A stretch of 64,000 nt of DNA from Artocarpus heterophyllus (GCA_025403435.1 CM046333.1:38275521-38339520); one strand, 5' to 3'; positions 10,800 through 23,007 are shown, counted from the stretch's first letter. Made by a program: numbers and translations. Notes: a model not told the origin generated them from the letters alone.

Positions 10800-11590
10800 C
10801 TTGTTGTTTTGTTCTCTGTTCAGTTGCAAGTTCTGCTTTTAATGTTTCTGCTAGCATTAATTCAATTCCCATGCTTAATGGCACAAACTTCAAGGCATGA
10901 CAAGAGAACGTTATGATTGTTCTTAGTGTCATGGATCTCGATCTTGCGTTGAGGGTTGAACGGCCTTCTGACCTTATAGATAACAGTTCCTTTAATGATA
11001 AGAGGGACATGAAAGGTGGGACCATTCGAATCGCATGAGTCTTATGATCATGAAGCGTACTATTCCAAAAACTTTTAGGGGCACTATGTTCGAAAAGGTA
11101 ACTACAGCCAAAGGTTTCCTTGAAGAAATTGAGAAGAGATTTGCCAAGAATGAAAAGGTTGAAACAAGTACATTTTTCACAAACCTTATTTCAATAAGGT
11201 ACAAAGGAAAAGCTAACATAAGAGAATACATCATGGAGATGTCTCATCTTGCTTCGAAACTAAAAGCACTTAAGTTAGAGCTGTTTGAGGACTTACTCGT
11301 ACATTTATTTTTGATATCTCTTCTTGCACAGTTGAGTCAATTTAAGGTGAACTACAACTGTCATCTCATATTGTGTGTAAGAAGAGGAAAGACTGAAGCA
11401 AGAGAAGGCAGAAAGTGCTCATTTGGCTACAACCTCTAAGGACAAGAAAAAGAAAAGGAAGAAAGGTAAGGAAGCTGCAGGTGTAGCGCCACAGAAGAAA
11501 CAACAGAAGGGACAAGGTGATGAATTTGCTTGTTTCTTCTATGGACGTAAGGGACACAAGAAGAAGCAGTGTACCAACTATCACGTATAG
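10800..11590 (+). pseudogene. Copia gag (nested element)
   Basis: The first frame gives VMIVLSVMDLDLALRVERPS (about 10911-10970), then a frame change gives MSLMIMKRTIPKTFRGTMFE and KRFAKNEK (from 11035), the gag core. The end reads CFFYGRKGHKKKQC (about 11533-11574), a CCHC zinc knuckle with its second cysteine replaced by tyrosine. Frameshifts and stops make it inactive. Gag would form the virus-like particle. Confidence 0.8.
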
Positions 11591-12060
11591 CATGCAAAGA
11601 AAGGTACACTTCTTAATCTAGTTTGTTCTAAGGTTAATTTAACTTCGGTACCAAGACATACTTAGTGGATAGATTCCGATGCTACTACTCACATAAGTAT
11701 GTCTATGCAGGGTTGCCTGAGCTGCTGAAAGCCAAGTGATGGTGAAAGATACATCTATGTGGGCAATGACAAGTCAATGAAAGTTAAGGCAATAGGAACA
11801 TTTAGGTTATTATTAAGTACTGGATTTTATTTGAATTTAAATGATACTTATATTGTACCGTCGTTTAGACAGAATTTGGTTTCTGTTTCTGTATTGGACA
11901 AATTTGGTTATTCTTGTTCATTTAGAAATAGTAAATTTAGTCTTTTTCAAAATCCAAAAGTTATTGGTTCTGGTTCTTTATCTATTTATGATAACCTTTA
12001 TTTGCTTAATACAGTTTCCTCATTGAATGAAACCTTGCATATAAGTACACGTGGTGTAAA
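11591..12060 (+). pseudogene. Copia protease region (nested element)
   Basis: After the zinc knuckle comes WIDSDATTHIS (about 11668-11700), the retropepsin active site with the family's usual glycine replaced by aspartate. The following frame has FRQNLVSVSVLDKFGYSCSF, a typical block between protease and integrase. Stops occur on both sides. Confidence 0.75.
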
Positions 12061-12930
12061 ATGAAAATTAACCAATCACAATTCTGCTTCATTATGGCAC
12101 AAGAGATTAGGTCATATCTCCAAGTAGAGAATTGGGAGACTTGTGTCTGACGGGATTCTTGATCCCCTTGATTTTACAGATTTAGAAATTTATGTTAATT
12201 GCATAAAGGGGAAACAAACAAACATAAGGAGATTAGGCACTAACAAGACTTAGACGTCTTAGAACTAATTCATACGGATATTTGTAGGCCATTCCTTACG
12301 GCTTCTTGGAATGGTCAACAATATTTTATTACGTTCAAAGACGATTTCTCACGATGTAGCTGCATGTATCTCATTCATAAGGAGTCCCAATCACTGAATG
12401 TGTTCAAGAATTATAAGGCTAAAGTTGAGAACTAAATCAACAAAAGAATTAAAGGCGTCAGATCTGATCATGGTAGAGAATACTATGGTAGATATGATGG
12501 ATCAGGTAAACAACATCTAGGACCGTTTGCTAAGTTATTATCCCACAATACACCATACTGGGATCACCTAGCATGAATGGTGTTGCTGAGAGGCGAAACA
12601 GAACACTTAAGGACATGGTGAGGAGTATGATTAGTCATTATACCTTGCCAGAATCTCTCTAGGGAGAAGCCTTAAATACTGTAGCTTACATACTCAACAG
12701 AGTTTCAACTAAAGCAATTGCCAAAACCCCTAATGAGCTTTGGATAAGCAAGAAGCCTAGTTTGAAGCACTTGCACATTTGGGGTTGTCCAGCTAAGGCA
12801 AGGTCTTATAAGCCAAATGAAAAGAAACTAGACTCCAGTACTATCATCTGCTATTTTATTAGATATTTTGAGAGGTCAAGGGGTTACAAATTTTATGATC
12901 CCATGACTAAGTCAATTTTTTAGACGGGAA
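12061..12930 (+). pseudogene. Copia integrase (nested element)
   Basis: LWHKRLGHIS (about 12093-12122) marks the zinc-binding N-terminal region. The core and C-terminal blocks follow in broken frames. Many stops and shifts are present, more than in the reverse transcriptase region. Confidence 0.75.
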
Positions 12931-13299
12931 CTGCTTGGTTCTTTGAGGATATTAAGTTTGTGGGGGGAGATAAGGCTAGAGACTTTGTCTTTGAAGAGGA
13001 ATATGTTGATATTCCCACAGCTGTTATTGACATTGATCAGGTTCCTATTCTTGACATTGTTTAAGAAGCGATCCAAATCAAGACAATATTAGAGAACCTC
13101 CCATTCCAGAAATTGTTCCAGAAGAACAAACTCTACCACCTCAAGAACCTATGCCATTTAGATGATCCATTAGAGAAAGGAGAAGTGTGATTCCTGATGA
13201 TTATATCATATTTCTTCAAGAACATGAGGTTAACATTGAAGTGGTGGAAGATGATCCAATCAACTTCCGTCAAGCCATGGAAAGTTCTAAATCTCAAGA

Positions 13300-13990
13300 G
13301 TAGATTGATGCCATGAATGAGGAGACAAAGTCCATGAAAGACAATGACATTTGGGATCTTATCCCGTTGCCTGAAGGGGCAAAACCCATTGGTTGCAAAT
13401 CAATATTTAAGACCAAGAGAGATTTGAAGGGCGGTGTGGAGAGATATAAGGCTCGTCTTGTTGCAAAGGGCTTTACTCAAAAGGAAGGTATCGGCTATAA
13501 AGAGACTTTCTCTTTAATTTCTTCGAAAGACTCTTTCAGGACTATAATGGCATTGGTGGCATATTTTGATCTTGAGCTTCTCCAGATGGATGTTAAGATT
13601 ACGTTTCTCAATGGCGACATTGATGAAATGATTTATATGGTGCAACCAAAAAACTTCGTATCAGGAGACTTAAAGCAAATGGTTTGCAAATTAAAAAAAT
13701 CTATCTATGGGCTTAAGTAGGCGTCTCGTCAATGGTATTACAAATTTCTATGTGAATTCATCAAGAATATGTTTGATGATTATATATACCATAAGTTTAG
13801 TGAAAGTAAGCATATTTTTCTAGTTTTGTATGTCGATGACATATTGCTTACCAGTAACGATATAAGCTTATTACACAAAACCAAGGGATTTCTATCAAAG
13901 AAATTTGAGATGAAGAATCTTGGAGACGCCTCTTTTGTATTAGGCATATAGATACACCAGGATCGCTCTTGGGGTATACTTGGATTATCA
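13300..13990 (+). pseudogene. Copia reverse transcriptase (nested element)
   Basis: The frame from 13313 has ARLVAKGFTQKEGIGYKETF and LLQMDVKITFLNGDIDE. A TAG near 13718 interrupts it in the IYGLK-ASRQWYY block. The next frame carries the catalytic YVDD box at 13829-13840 (LVLYVDDILLTSND) and NLGDASFVLGI. Apart from isolated stops the domain is complete, making it the best preserved part of the element. Confidence 0.85.
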
Positions 13991-14700
13991 CAAAAGAGCT
14001 ATATCGAGAAGGTACTTAAGAGATTTGGCATGTAAAATTGTAAACCATGTGACACCCCTGTTGCTAAGGGAGACAAGTTCAGTCTTAGTCAATGCCCTAA
14101 AAATGACTTTAAAGTTAAAGAGATGCAAAAGATTCCTTATGCGTCAGCCATAAGGCATCTGATGTATACTCAGGTTTGTAATGCGTCCGGATATTGCATA
14201 CATTGTTGGGATGCTAGGCAGGTACTTAAGTAATCTAGGGATGGATTATTGGAAAGTAGCCAAACGAGTCATGCAGTATTTATAGAGAATAAAGGATTAC
14301 ATGCTTACATATAGAAGATCGGATCAATTGGAGATCATTGGGTATTCTGATTTTGATTTTGTTGGATGCCAAGACAGTCGGAGATCCACATCGGGCTATA
14401 TCTACTTGCTAGCTGGAAGAGTTATTTCCTGGAAGAGCGCTAAGCAGACACTAATAGCTTCCTCCACCATGGCAGCAGAGTTTATAGCATGTTATGAGGC
14501 ATCCAACCATGGGATATGGCTACAGAATTTTGTCATTGGGCTACGAATTATGGATGGAATTGAGAGACCACTTAAGATATTTTGTGACAAAAAATCAACA
14601 GTACTATATTCCAATAACAACAAGAGCTCCACAAAATCGAAGCATATAGACATTAAGTTCCTCGTTGTTAAAGAAAGAGTATAGAGTGGTCAGGTGTCTA
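13991..14700 (+). pseudogene. Copia connection and RNase H (nested element)
   Basis: After a stop the frame continues through LSQKSYIEKVLKRFGM, then (from 14301) YSDFDFVGCQDSRRSTSGYI, SWKSAKQTLIASSTMAAEF and the end of RNase H near 14690. The Asp and Glu of the RNase H signature (SDFDF, AAEF) are kept. Frameshifts near 14160 and 14280 separate it from reverse transcriptase. Confidence 0.8.
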
Positions 14701-15217
14701 TAAAGCATATTGGGACAAACTCTATGGTTGCGGATCCACTTACTAAAGAAGTACCACTCAAAGTCTTTCATGAGCATACTGCTCAAATGGGTGTTGTATC
14801 TCTTAAGGATATGTCATTTGAGTGGGAGTACGTGTTTTGGATGCTTTCTTGTTGTAGACACATTTTATGGTTATTTTCTACAGAAATAAAGTTTACAGTT
14901 TATTTTTACTCTAAATATGTTTGCTTTGATCTCACTAAAGAATAAGGTTAAACCAGTATGAAATAGGCATTAAGATCATATTGCATGAAATTTCCTTGCT
15001 ACATATCCATACTTGATCCATGTCATTCGTTATATTAATATACATGACCATTGACGAGTTTAGTTACGTTGAATGTAACAAAGACTACTTTGGTCCTATA
15101 TTGATATGATTGATGGACCGGATTGATTGAAGATGCTTTTAGTAATGATAGCACAATTCATGAGCATATAAGGTAAATTCACATTTATAAAGTTTCATAT
15201 ATAGCCAAGTGGGAGAT

Positions 15218-15672
15218 TGTTGGAATTAATTCCAATAATATATGAGATAATATATTAAATAAATGTGTATTAATGCTATCAGATAAGACTAGACTAATTA
15301 AAGTGATCCAACAAAGTGTAAAGTTTTGGGTTTTAAAACATCTCATAAAATGTGAGCACAAAATTATGTGTAGAGACCTAAAGTCTAATTTCTATTTTTA
15401 TGATGGGTCAAAATAGATATAAGACAAATTAAGGAATAATTTATAAAAAGTGTCATGGTCCCTGAGTCATACGGTACGTGTCTTTTCTGACATCCCATCA
15501 CTGAAAAAAGTGAGAAAACTTTCTCTTAAATAAACTGTATTGACTCAGAAGATCAAGAACCAAAATTTAACTGTTCAAATAGATTCAGATATGTTTTCGC
15601 TAAATTTCTTAATGAATTAACATGAGCTTTAGGATTTAATGATGGTTTTCATCTGTAAAGTTTTATCCAACA
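15218..15672 (+). repeat. 3' LTR of the nested copia
   Basis: It begins TGTTGGAATTAATTC and ends TTTTATCCAACA, 455 bp. The polypurine tract AAGTGGGAGA is directly upstream. It is followed by the target duplication ACTTT (15673-15677). Confidence 0.92.
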
Positions 15673-15677
15673 ACTTT

Positions 15678-15951
15678 GTCATATAGAGTTGTTCTAATTT
15701 CAACTATATCTTTACAGTAGTCTTTTCCTTATTGACATGTTTGAGCACATTATCTGAGAGATAAAGGCTTGTGGTTAAGTAGACGATTTCTTATATCTCA
15801 GCCTTCTCCTCGTTTGAACTCAAAACATCCTTCATATTACCCAATGCCTTGGCCACTTTATGTTGAACGAAAATTGCCTTCAGCTTATTCTTTCATAAAT
15901 TGAAATCCCAAGATCCATCAAATTTTTTAATTCTAGTTTTGCAGTTCCCAT
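15678..15951 (-). pseudogene. Copia gag, 5' part (old element)
   Basis: The minus strand has a start at 15951-15949, then (with a frameshift) SWDFNLWKNKLKAIFVQHKV and KALGN, the N-terminal block of copia gag. The frame continues to LKLEQLYMTK at 15673, where the younger element interrupts it. It resumes left of 8482. Confidence 0.75.
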
Positions 15952-16030
15952 TTTTTCGATAACTTTCCTCAAGAAAATCATCAAGAAATTAGAAAACCCA
16001 TTTCAAATCTTCCACTAAAGGCTAACGAAT

Positions 16031-16045
16031 TTGGCTCTGATATCA
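16031..16045 (-). promoter_or_regulatory. Primer-binding site of the old minus-strand copia
   Basis: On the minus strand the sequence reads TGATATCAGAGCCAA, close to the initiator Met-tRNA primer site (TGGTATCAGAGCC) used by most plant copia elements. It fixes the orientation and the LTR border. Confidence 0.75.
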
Positions 16046-16054
16046 TTATTATAA

Positions 16055-16330
16055 TGGTTTTCTAGTGGACACATACAAAAAAAGATTTGCAGAATCACAG
16101 AGAAATTGCAGACATAGATTTTTACCGACATTCGAACTAAAGTGTTCTAGGAACTCGTTGAGCTATCCCACAAGAGAGCTCTTGTTTACTATTGAAGATT
16201 CTTTTGATACCCTCACAACTCACTTTCCTAGAGAAAAATCAAAACTGATCATGGAAACAAGAAACTAGAAAGAATGCCCAAGCGCTAATCATATAGAAAA
16301 TACCCAGTGGATAATGACTTAGAAATACTT
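16055..16330 (-). repeat. LTR remnant of the old copia
   Basis: The sequence to the right of the primer-binding site should be the 5' LTR; its inner end may be TGG at 16055 (CCA in element sense). The outer border is not clear, because a MITE lies at 16332 and no matching 3' LTR survives left of 5546. The LTR may continue beyond 16488. Confidence 0.4.
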
Positions 16331-16331
16331 A

Positions 16332-16488
16332 GGGGCTGTTTAGGATTGTTTTTAAAATAGATAAAAATGGTTTTGTCTTCAAAAATGAGAATTTTTTGAG
16401 AATTGTGTTGAGAGTGTTTTTAAAATTTTTGTTTTGAAAAATATGAAAACATTTTCAAAAATTCTAAAAACGAAACCAAGCAGGCCTC
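16332..16488. mobile_element. Small MITE, ~157 bp (family copy 1)
   Basis: The ends are inverted (GGGGCTGTTTAGGATTG; GAGGCCTGCTTGGTTTCG on the other strand). The interior is similar to 55427-55580, with shared TTTTTAAAATAG and TTTAAAATTTTTG blocks. No target duplication was confirmed. Confidence 0.5.
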
Positions 16489-17020
16489 AGATTTTCTCAA
16501 TCCCTAAATGCTCAACAGAAAATTCTTTCCCTAAGCCGACCCTATTTGTCTCGCAACTTATTCTTTTTTACTTTCTTTCTCAACAAATTATGCACATTTA
16601 GAAGAAGAAAGGAAGAATTCCTAAACTAATTTGTTAGTCTAATATATATATATATATGATATTAGTCTCCATAAGTAGAAGCGGTGGTTTTACTCCTATC
16701 CTTCCACTTACGTTACACTGATCAATTCCTTCCTTCAAAACGTCGAGCAGGACCTCTTCCACTAAAACAACATGTAGTGGTGTTTTGTCATCTTTGCCCA
16801 CTATCTTTTAAATGGGATTATTCCAACATAATCCTTTCTTTTTCTTCATTTTACTTCTTTCCCTTTTATTTGGTCTTCCTTCTTTTCCTTTGATCTTTCT
16901 ATTTCATTCTTTAGGTCTTTCTCTTCTTCTTCTTCTAGTTATTCTTATATTGTTGATGTTTAGGGTTTCTGCTACAGATTCAAGTGGGTTTCTTCTTACT
17001 TTTTTTGTGTATTCTTATCG
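16489..17020. other. Intergenic, possible continuation of old copia LTR
   Basis: It contains an (AT)n run near 16640-16660 and pyrimidine-rich stretches. No gene is recognised. Confidence 0.35.
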
Positions 17021-17188
17021 ACTGTTTGGATAAGTGGTAGGACGATTCCCACCACTTTTTCAATTATAAACAGTTTAAAGCTCTCACATGCTACAGTAAC
17101 AATAAAAAAATTATTACAGTGTAAAGTTCTTATATGCTACAGTAAAAGTGGTTCTAACCAACGGTTTCCACCACCATTCCAAACACCC
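17021..17188. mobile_element. Foldback MITE, copy 2
   Basis: It begins ACTGTTTGGATAAG and ends CATTCCAAACACCC. The internal arms TAAAGCTCTCACATGCTACA and TAAAGTTCTTATATGCTACA match the other copies of the family. Confidence 0.65.
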
Positions 17189-17500
17189 TATTAAATTGTT
17201 TTTTCATTTTTTCCTTTGGGTATTCTTACATTGCCATATTTTTGGGGATTATGCTACAAATTGATGTGGATTTTAATCATTAATCAAAGAAGAGAGATAG
17301 TGTTGACAACTTATCCAACTGAACCAGTCAGACGTTGGTAGATTAGTTATTCAATACATATTAGGATTTTCTTAAGATTGGATTTATTAGTGGCCTTTAT
17401 AACTCAATTTGCATCTGTTGGCCTTCAGGGAAACCTCTTGTTTGATTGTAGACTATAAGGACTTATTTTATTTTTGCAGAATTTGAATTTTTGATTTTTC
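17189..17500. other. Intergenic, no recognised feature
   Basis: AT-rich sequence between two small elements, with no coding signal seen. Confidence 0.35.
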
Positions 17501-18241
17501 GGGACCTTTTGGTAGTGTTTTTATTTTGTTTTTTGTTTTAGCAAATGTTGAAAATGAAAATATTTTGAAAAATATATTGGGACTATTTTTAAAATTGGGT
17601 TTGGTTGTAATAGTGGTATGTTTTAAAAACAATTATTTTTAATAAAAATATTATTAATATAAATAAAACTTAAATTTAATTTTTAAAAAACTAATTATTA
17701 AGATCAACACAAGGAAGAGTTTCTTTCATCTTCTTCTCCTCCAATGAGGAGAGACGTCAGTGACCAGCCCACCCACGCCGACCAACCCCACCCCCGATGG
17801 AGGCCCACCCTTGAAGCCGACTAGCCAAGCCCCGTGCGCCCCCCCCAACACCGACGGGCCTACCCACGCCGACCAGCTAAGCTCCGCGCCCTCTTCCCAA
17901 CATCGACGGCCCACCCAGACCAGCCAAGCCCCGCGCCCCCCCTAGTCGGCGGGCTGGGTGGGTCACTTGGGTCTCTAGTGGGTGGGCGGAGAAGGATGAG
18001 GAAGGGGCAACGTTCCGTGTTGAGAAGAGAGAGAGATAGATAGATAAAGAGAGAGATTGCAAAAATGAAAACAATTTTTTTTTCTTTTCATTTTTGCTTT
18101 TTTTTTTTTCTCAAATTTTTAGAATCGTTTTCAAAAAATTTTGAGCCTAAAACACTACCAAACATAGTTTGAAAATCATTTTCATTTTTACAATTTTTGA
18201 AAATGGGAAATCCCTTTTTGAAAAGGGAGCCAAACAGCCCC
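17501..18241. mobile_element. Non-autonomous DNA element with a GC-rich core
   Basis: The left end reads GGGACCTTTTGGTAGTG. The reverse complement of the right end reads GGGGCTGTTTGGCTCCC, and an inner GGTAGTGTTTT motif is inverted at 18150-18165. The A/T-rich arms frame a C-rich block at about 17750-17990 in which CCCACGCCGACCA-like and GCCAAGCCCCGCGCC-like motifs recur two or three times. Such a core could be a captured or amplified fragment. No transposase is present, and the superfamily is uncertain. Confidence 0.5.
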
Positions 18242-20398
18242 TTCACTTTTCCCTTAGCACTTCATTCTTGTCCAATATCTTCACTTTCAACTCAATGACT
18301 TGTAAAAGAAAAAAAGTAGTATGAAGCAACAAAATCATATCACAATCACTTATTTTCTCCTATCTTCGTCAACACAGAGCCGAGATTTACATGATCTAGA
18401 TGTTGTGATGGTGGGCCTTGCTCGAAGCTCATCCACACAAATCTGCTTGAGCTAGTCGATCATGGCAGGGAGGATTCGTCGTCTTTGTTCTTCTCAAAGA
18501 TCATGAATACTCAAAACTTTATATTTTGATAAAGCAATCAATTTTACATTTGAAAATATTTACAATTGTTAATTTGTTCTTTTATCAGTTTTAGTTCAAA
18601 AGGTGTCTAACACTAGCTATGGTGACGAATTCTATTTTTAGGCCACCCTTTATTAAATTCCACCTGTACATTTATTGTTCAACGCTTGAGATTGTTGTGC
18701 ATGTGTGAACTAATACTGGACTAAAGACTAACTAAATTAAAATAAATGAGACTAAGATACGTATAATGTAATACTTACAAAATATAAGGAAGATGCTACA
18801 ATAAGAACCTTCAAAAGTTCTTATCAACAGAAACCCTTTTTATTTTTATTTTTTGGATATCTGATTGAAATTGAATGATTTAGGATCTAAGTCTCACTAA
18901 AACAAAAATAGGCATAACCTCACCTTATCTTTTTTTATTTTATTTTCAGGTCAAACTTTTTAAAATAACAAATAAAAAACCAAAAAAAAAAAGTTCTTCT
19001 GTTGGTGGTTGATTTTTCCAATGGAGGGAGTTTAGGGGGGGAGGGGAGATTTGCGATGCCAACCACCACAGTTTACGACTCCCGTTAGAAGGTCTTCTGG
19101 TGAATCGATAGGCGATGGAGTCCCAATGTCATCTCCACCTTCGCAGAAAGCTATCTCGACCTTTATGTGGTGCCGCATTGGATCGTGAGGTCGGTAGCGT
19201 CAATAAGGCCCAAAGAACCATCGCAATGGAGTCATGAGGTTATGATCCTCGTCATGGCCCACAAAACCGTCACAATGGAATCGCGACTGTTGTGACCTCC
19301 GTCTCGTGACCCACGGAGGTGGCAAAAGGTTGCATCGTAACCCCTTTCCCATGGGAGATGGCACAGTGACCGTGGCGACTGTCAATGGAAGTGGGTTGAC
19401 TTGCCGTCAGCTTTCGGGTGGGTCATGACTGTTATGACCATCGATGGAAGTGGGTTATTCGCCGTTGTGTTTTAAGATATGATCTCTTCTTCTTCTTCTT
19501 CTTCTTCTTGGTTTTTGGATTTCTAATAAATTGGATTGGGCGTTTGTGGATTCACCAAAAGTAATAGTAAGCTTGTTGATAGGACATAAATCCGATGGAT
19601 ATAAAACGAGTCTTATTGATGAAGGCTTTTAGAGATTCTTATTGTAGTTTTTCCCATTGTATAAATATTCAAAATACAATATCAAACTTCACTTCCGTAC
19701 CCTAATATGAGTTTGTTTTAAATCTTAAAATGGTTTATTATGTACTGCAGTTTGTCATTTTATTATTTCCAACATAGAGATGTTTTGGATAGAGCTGGTA
19801 AAATCATGTCGTGTATCGTGTTCGAGTCAGCACGATTATAGTACGACATGATTAAACTGAACACGAACACAACATAATTAATAACCATGCCAAAAATGCA
19901 AACACGAACACGATCGGTTTATGGCACGCGTAACACGGCATATCACGATTAACATGATTACTAAACGGATCGTGATGGATTAATACAATAACAACATGTA
20001 TATGGCACGTTTATGACCCGAAAATTAAAAAAATAAAAAAACCAATAAAGAAAATTAACAAAAACGTAATATCTAATTAATACTATATCTAATTAATATC
20101 ATCGTTTAAAAAATAAATCCATTAATACTATCCTTTAAAAAATAAAGCCAAAATAAATTAGAAGTCCTTAAATATTGATGTAAAAAACATAAAAATATTT
20201 AATTATTAAATATTTTGAATTGTATTTTTCCTCAAAAAATTTATTTTAAAGCCATAAATGGCTTCATTGGCGATGCATGTTGAAGGTGAAAAACTTATAG
20301 TTTATATAGAGAGTACTTGAAAGACATTTCGTTTTCTTTTTGTGTGGAACTTTTAAAAGCTAATGAACAAAAACGTAAAACCATAAAAAAAAAATTAA
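18242..20398. other. Intergenic, 2.1 kb
   Basis: No gene is recognised. At 19021-19470 it is more GC-rich and has degenerate repeats of GTGACC/GTCATG and of CAATGGAAGTGGGTT-like motifs. A TTC/CTT microsatellite lies near 19487-19510. At about 19800-20010 there are many CGTGT/ACACGA words on both strands, a pattern common in plant repeats. Confidence 0.4.
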
Positions 20399-21061
20399 GG
20401 GCCCGTTTGGTAGAGGTATTCGAATTATGGTGATTTGAATTCTTTTTAAATAGTATTGTGATTTGGATTATGATTTGAGTAATGTGATTTGAGTTATAAT
20501 TCGAGTTATTGTTTAGTTGGTAGAGTATTTAAAATTAAATTTGGATAGAATATTGAAATATGTGTTTGGTAAGTTTTTAAATCCTGATTTGAGTTATGAA
20601 TATGTGTTTGGTACATGTGAGATTTAGATTAAGAATTTTGGTGGCCTTTTTGTCAAAATCAAAAATTTTCTTTTACAAAAATAACACATTTTTTTAAAAA
20701 GAGCATAAAATGGTATATGAATAAATTAGTTTCATTTGATTGAATGCAATAAGAAATCAATGTTTAGTACACATGAACACAATACGAAAAAAAATTAGAG
20801 TTATAATCGTATTAAAAAGTCCTCTTTTTGTTGCCTCTTGAATCTTGTTGCCATGTACATGCTATTATCTATTTGCCGAAATATCCAATTCTCTCTCCAA
20901 TCAATTATGTATTTGCGAGAAAAAATTTATTACAATCCATACAAAGAATGTGCTCCTTTTTCAATGTCATTGTATACAGGAGGGGAAAAAGTGTTTATTT
21001 TAGACGACAATCCAAAACGTAGCAACGTTCCAACATTAATGTAGTAAGCTGTATTGAAATA

Positions 21062-22504
21062 CTAATGCCTACTTGTGTACCAAGGGCGTTGGGCATAAGC
21101 TTCCCACATTTGATTCGCCATCGCATCCCTACGAGCATTCATGTTGGCATTATTACCTCTATTTTGAATAAATGGGCTGACATCAACCCCATCGTCGTCT
21201 TGCAACCCATCTTCTTCGTAGACATTTTCTCCTTCTATCTCAGCCACTGGTAGTGCATCATCATAGTATTGCTGAAGTATCTCATCATTGCTTTGCCACA
21301 TGCGTATGAAGTTGTGAATCACAGCACATGCAATTGGGATCAACTTTTGTTTGTCGTATGGATAGGGCTTGATGCTCTTCAATATTGGGAATCTCGCCTT
21401 CCATACACCGAAAGTTCTTTCAATGCAGTTGCGAAGAGATGAGTGCGTATAGTTGAACAACTCCCTTGGCGAACGAGGACCATGCCTACGCTCTCGATAC
21501 TCCTGCAAGTGATAGGTAACTCCTCGATATGGAGCAAGGAAACAATTGCTGTTGGGATAGCCAGAATCTACTAAATAGAATTTTCCTAAGCATATCACAA
21601 GTGGTGTTAGAAAAATTCAAAAGTCGACTTAAAAGATCTAAACAATAAGTTTCTTTCTCGTCTACCTGGCGGTGGCCTTGGAAAGTTCTTCTCTGGATCG
21701 GATATGGCGTCTAGTAACACTCGCCCATCATGGGCGGATCCCTCCCATCCAGTTAATATGAAAGTAAATTTCATTTCAAAGTCGCAGATGCCCATGACAT
21801 TTTGTGAGTGATATCCTTTTTTATTAATATACCTTCTCGATTCTGCGCTTGGTGGAATACATGGTATGTATGTACCGTCAATAGCACCTACGCAATCCTG
21901 TTCATTAAATAAAAATGTGAAGTGGTTTAAAACAACTATTTTACACATGACAATATAGTTTTTCCTGAGTTCTAGAGATAGTTACCTTGAACCAGGGGAG
22001 GTACTTGTTCCTATGTGTTTGAACAAGCGTGGACAGTTCATTCCATTTTGGCGGTTGAATAAAATCATGTCTCAATGCACATATTGCATGGAGGCCTTGT
22101 GTGAATAAGCGTGAAATTGTCTCTCCTGAATGCTGCCAATAATCTTGCATCTCTCTGTTCGTTTGGCTTTGTGATATGACATTTAAAAAAATCATCAATT
22201 GTTCATCAACATTGGTATGGCGATTAGGTCTTAACAAACCCTTGTTTTGGACTATTGCGCTAAGTGTTGTAAACGTATCAACACCCATTCATATCTTATT
22301 ATATATTCTACTATGATGCCCATGCAACAAATTAGAAACTTGTTCGTGTCCAGGCATTCCCAACGTGTTGCGTTATTGATGTGGCTGCAAAAATACGGTG
22401 GCATATATCGCCGCAAATGCGCCTCCAATGTCATAGATATTCTCATCGTCGTCTGAATTCTCATCTGAGGTATTTCTATAACTTCCATCCCCAAATTTCG
22501 CCAT
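21062..22504 (-). pseudogene. Harbinger DDE transposase with two N-terminal stops
   Basis: Exons are 22504-21986, 21897-21666 and 21585-21062, with GT..AG introns of 88 and 80 bp and frame kept at both junctions. From the first ATG the frame has two stops: TAA at 22375-22373 and TGA at 22291-22289. A Met codon follows the TGA at 22288, and from there the frame is open to the end. The catalytic triad is present: D in GAIDGT, D in GSAHDGRV and E in CIERTFGVWKARF; KFYLVDSGYPN is also typical. The N-terminal segment before the stops contains an acidic SDENSDDDE stretch. The protein would cut and join the element ends. Confidence 0.88.
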
Positions 22505-23007
22505 ACAATCCCTGCTAGTAATATATGTTGTGAGATTTTAGAAAAACATGGATTGATATATCATTGTTGTTAGCTAAACCCTATTGAACACAGACATTCA
22601 TACAATATAGTATAGTAAACAACTAATATAACAAGATTAAACCATGGTATGGCAAAATAAAATAAATAACAAAATACACCAATGAAAACTGGAAATAACT
22701 AACAAATTAAACATCATCCGAATTAACCCATGGTATGGGAAGTATATGTCCTCACCAACAAATTAAAACATCATCATCCTAAGCAACAATACAATGCTAT
22801 AGCGCCGAAGAATACAATCCAACAAATTACAATGAAGATTACAGTCCGGAAAAATGCAATGCAGACGTAATGCAATAAAAAATAACGCAATGAAGAATAC
22901 ACTCTAAGAAAATGCTATGTCTAATGCAATCCAGAAAAAAATTGTCCATGAAAAATGTAAACAAATGGTAGGGAAAATAAATAGGAAGCATGCAATAATT
23001 AGATGAA

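Larger units (their letters stand above)
8487..15672 (+). mobile_element. Complete Ty1/copia retrotransposon, 7.2 kb, inactive
   Basis: Two direct LTRs (8487-8934 and 15218-15672) start TGTTGG and end CCAACA or TCAACA, flanked by ACTTT. After the 5' LTR is a degenerate primer-binding site (TGGCATCATAG, compare TGGTATCAGAG for initiator Met-tRNA). Before the 3' LTR is a polypurine tract (AAGTGGGAGA). Inside, in copia order, are gag, protease, integrase, reverse transcriptase and RNase H, all on the plus strand and all with stops. The leader from about 8950 to 10800 is long and unusual (see separate entries). The LTRs differ at roughly one base in ten by eye, so the insertion is not recent. Confidence 0.92.
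5546..16330 (-). mobile_element. Old Ty1/copia element (minus strand), truncated and split by a younger copia
   Basis: Reading from right to left the order is LTR remnant (from 16055), primer-binding site (16031-16045), gag (15951 to 15678, then from 8481), protease, integrase and the start of reverse transcriptase, ending abruptly near 5546. The rest of reverse transcriptase, RNase H and the 3' LTR are missing. The younger plus-strand copia at 8487-15672 sits inside gag. Reading across that insert, with one ACTTT removed, restores a continuous gag frame, so the two halves belong to one element. Every domain carries stops or frameshifts. Confidence 0.85.

Noticed and set aside
17726..18074. 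Open frames on both strands in the GC-rich block
   Set aside because: Low-complexity Pro/Gly-rich translations caused by base composition inside a DNA element; no domain, splice or promoter support.
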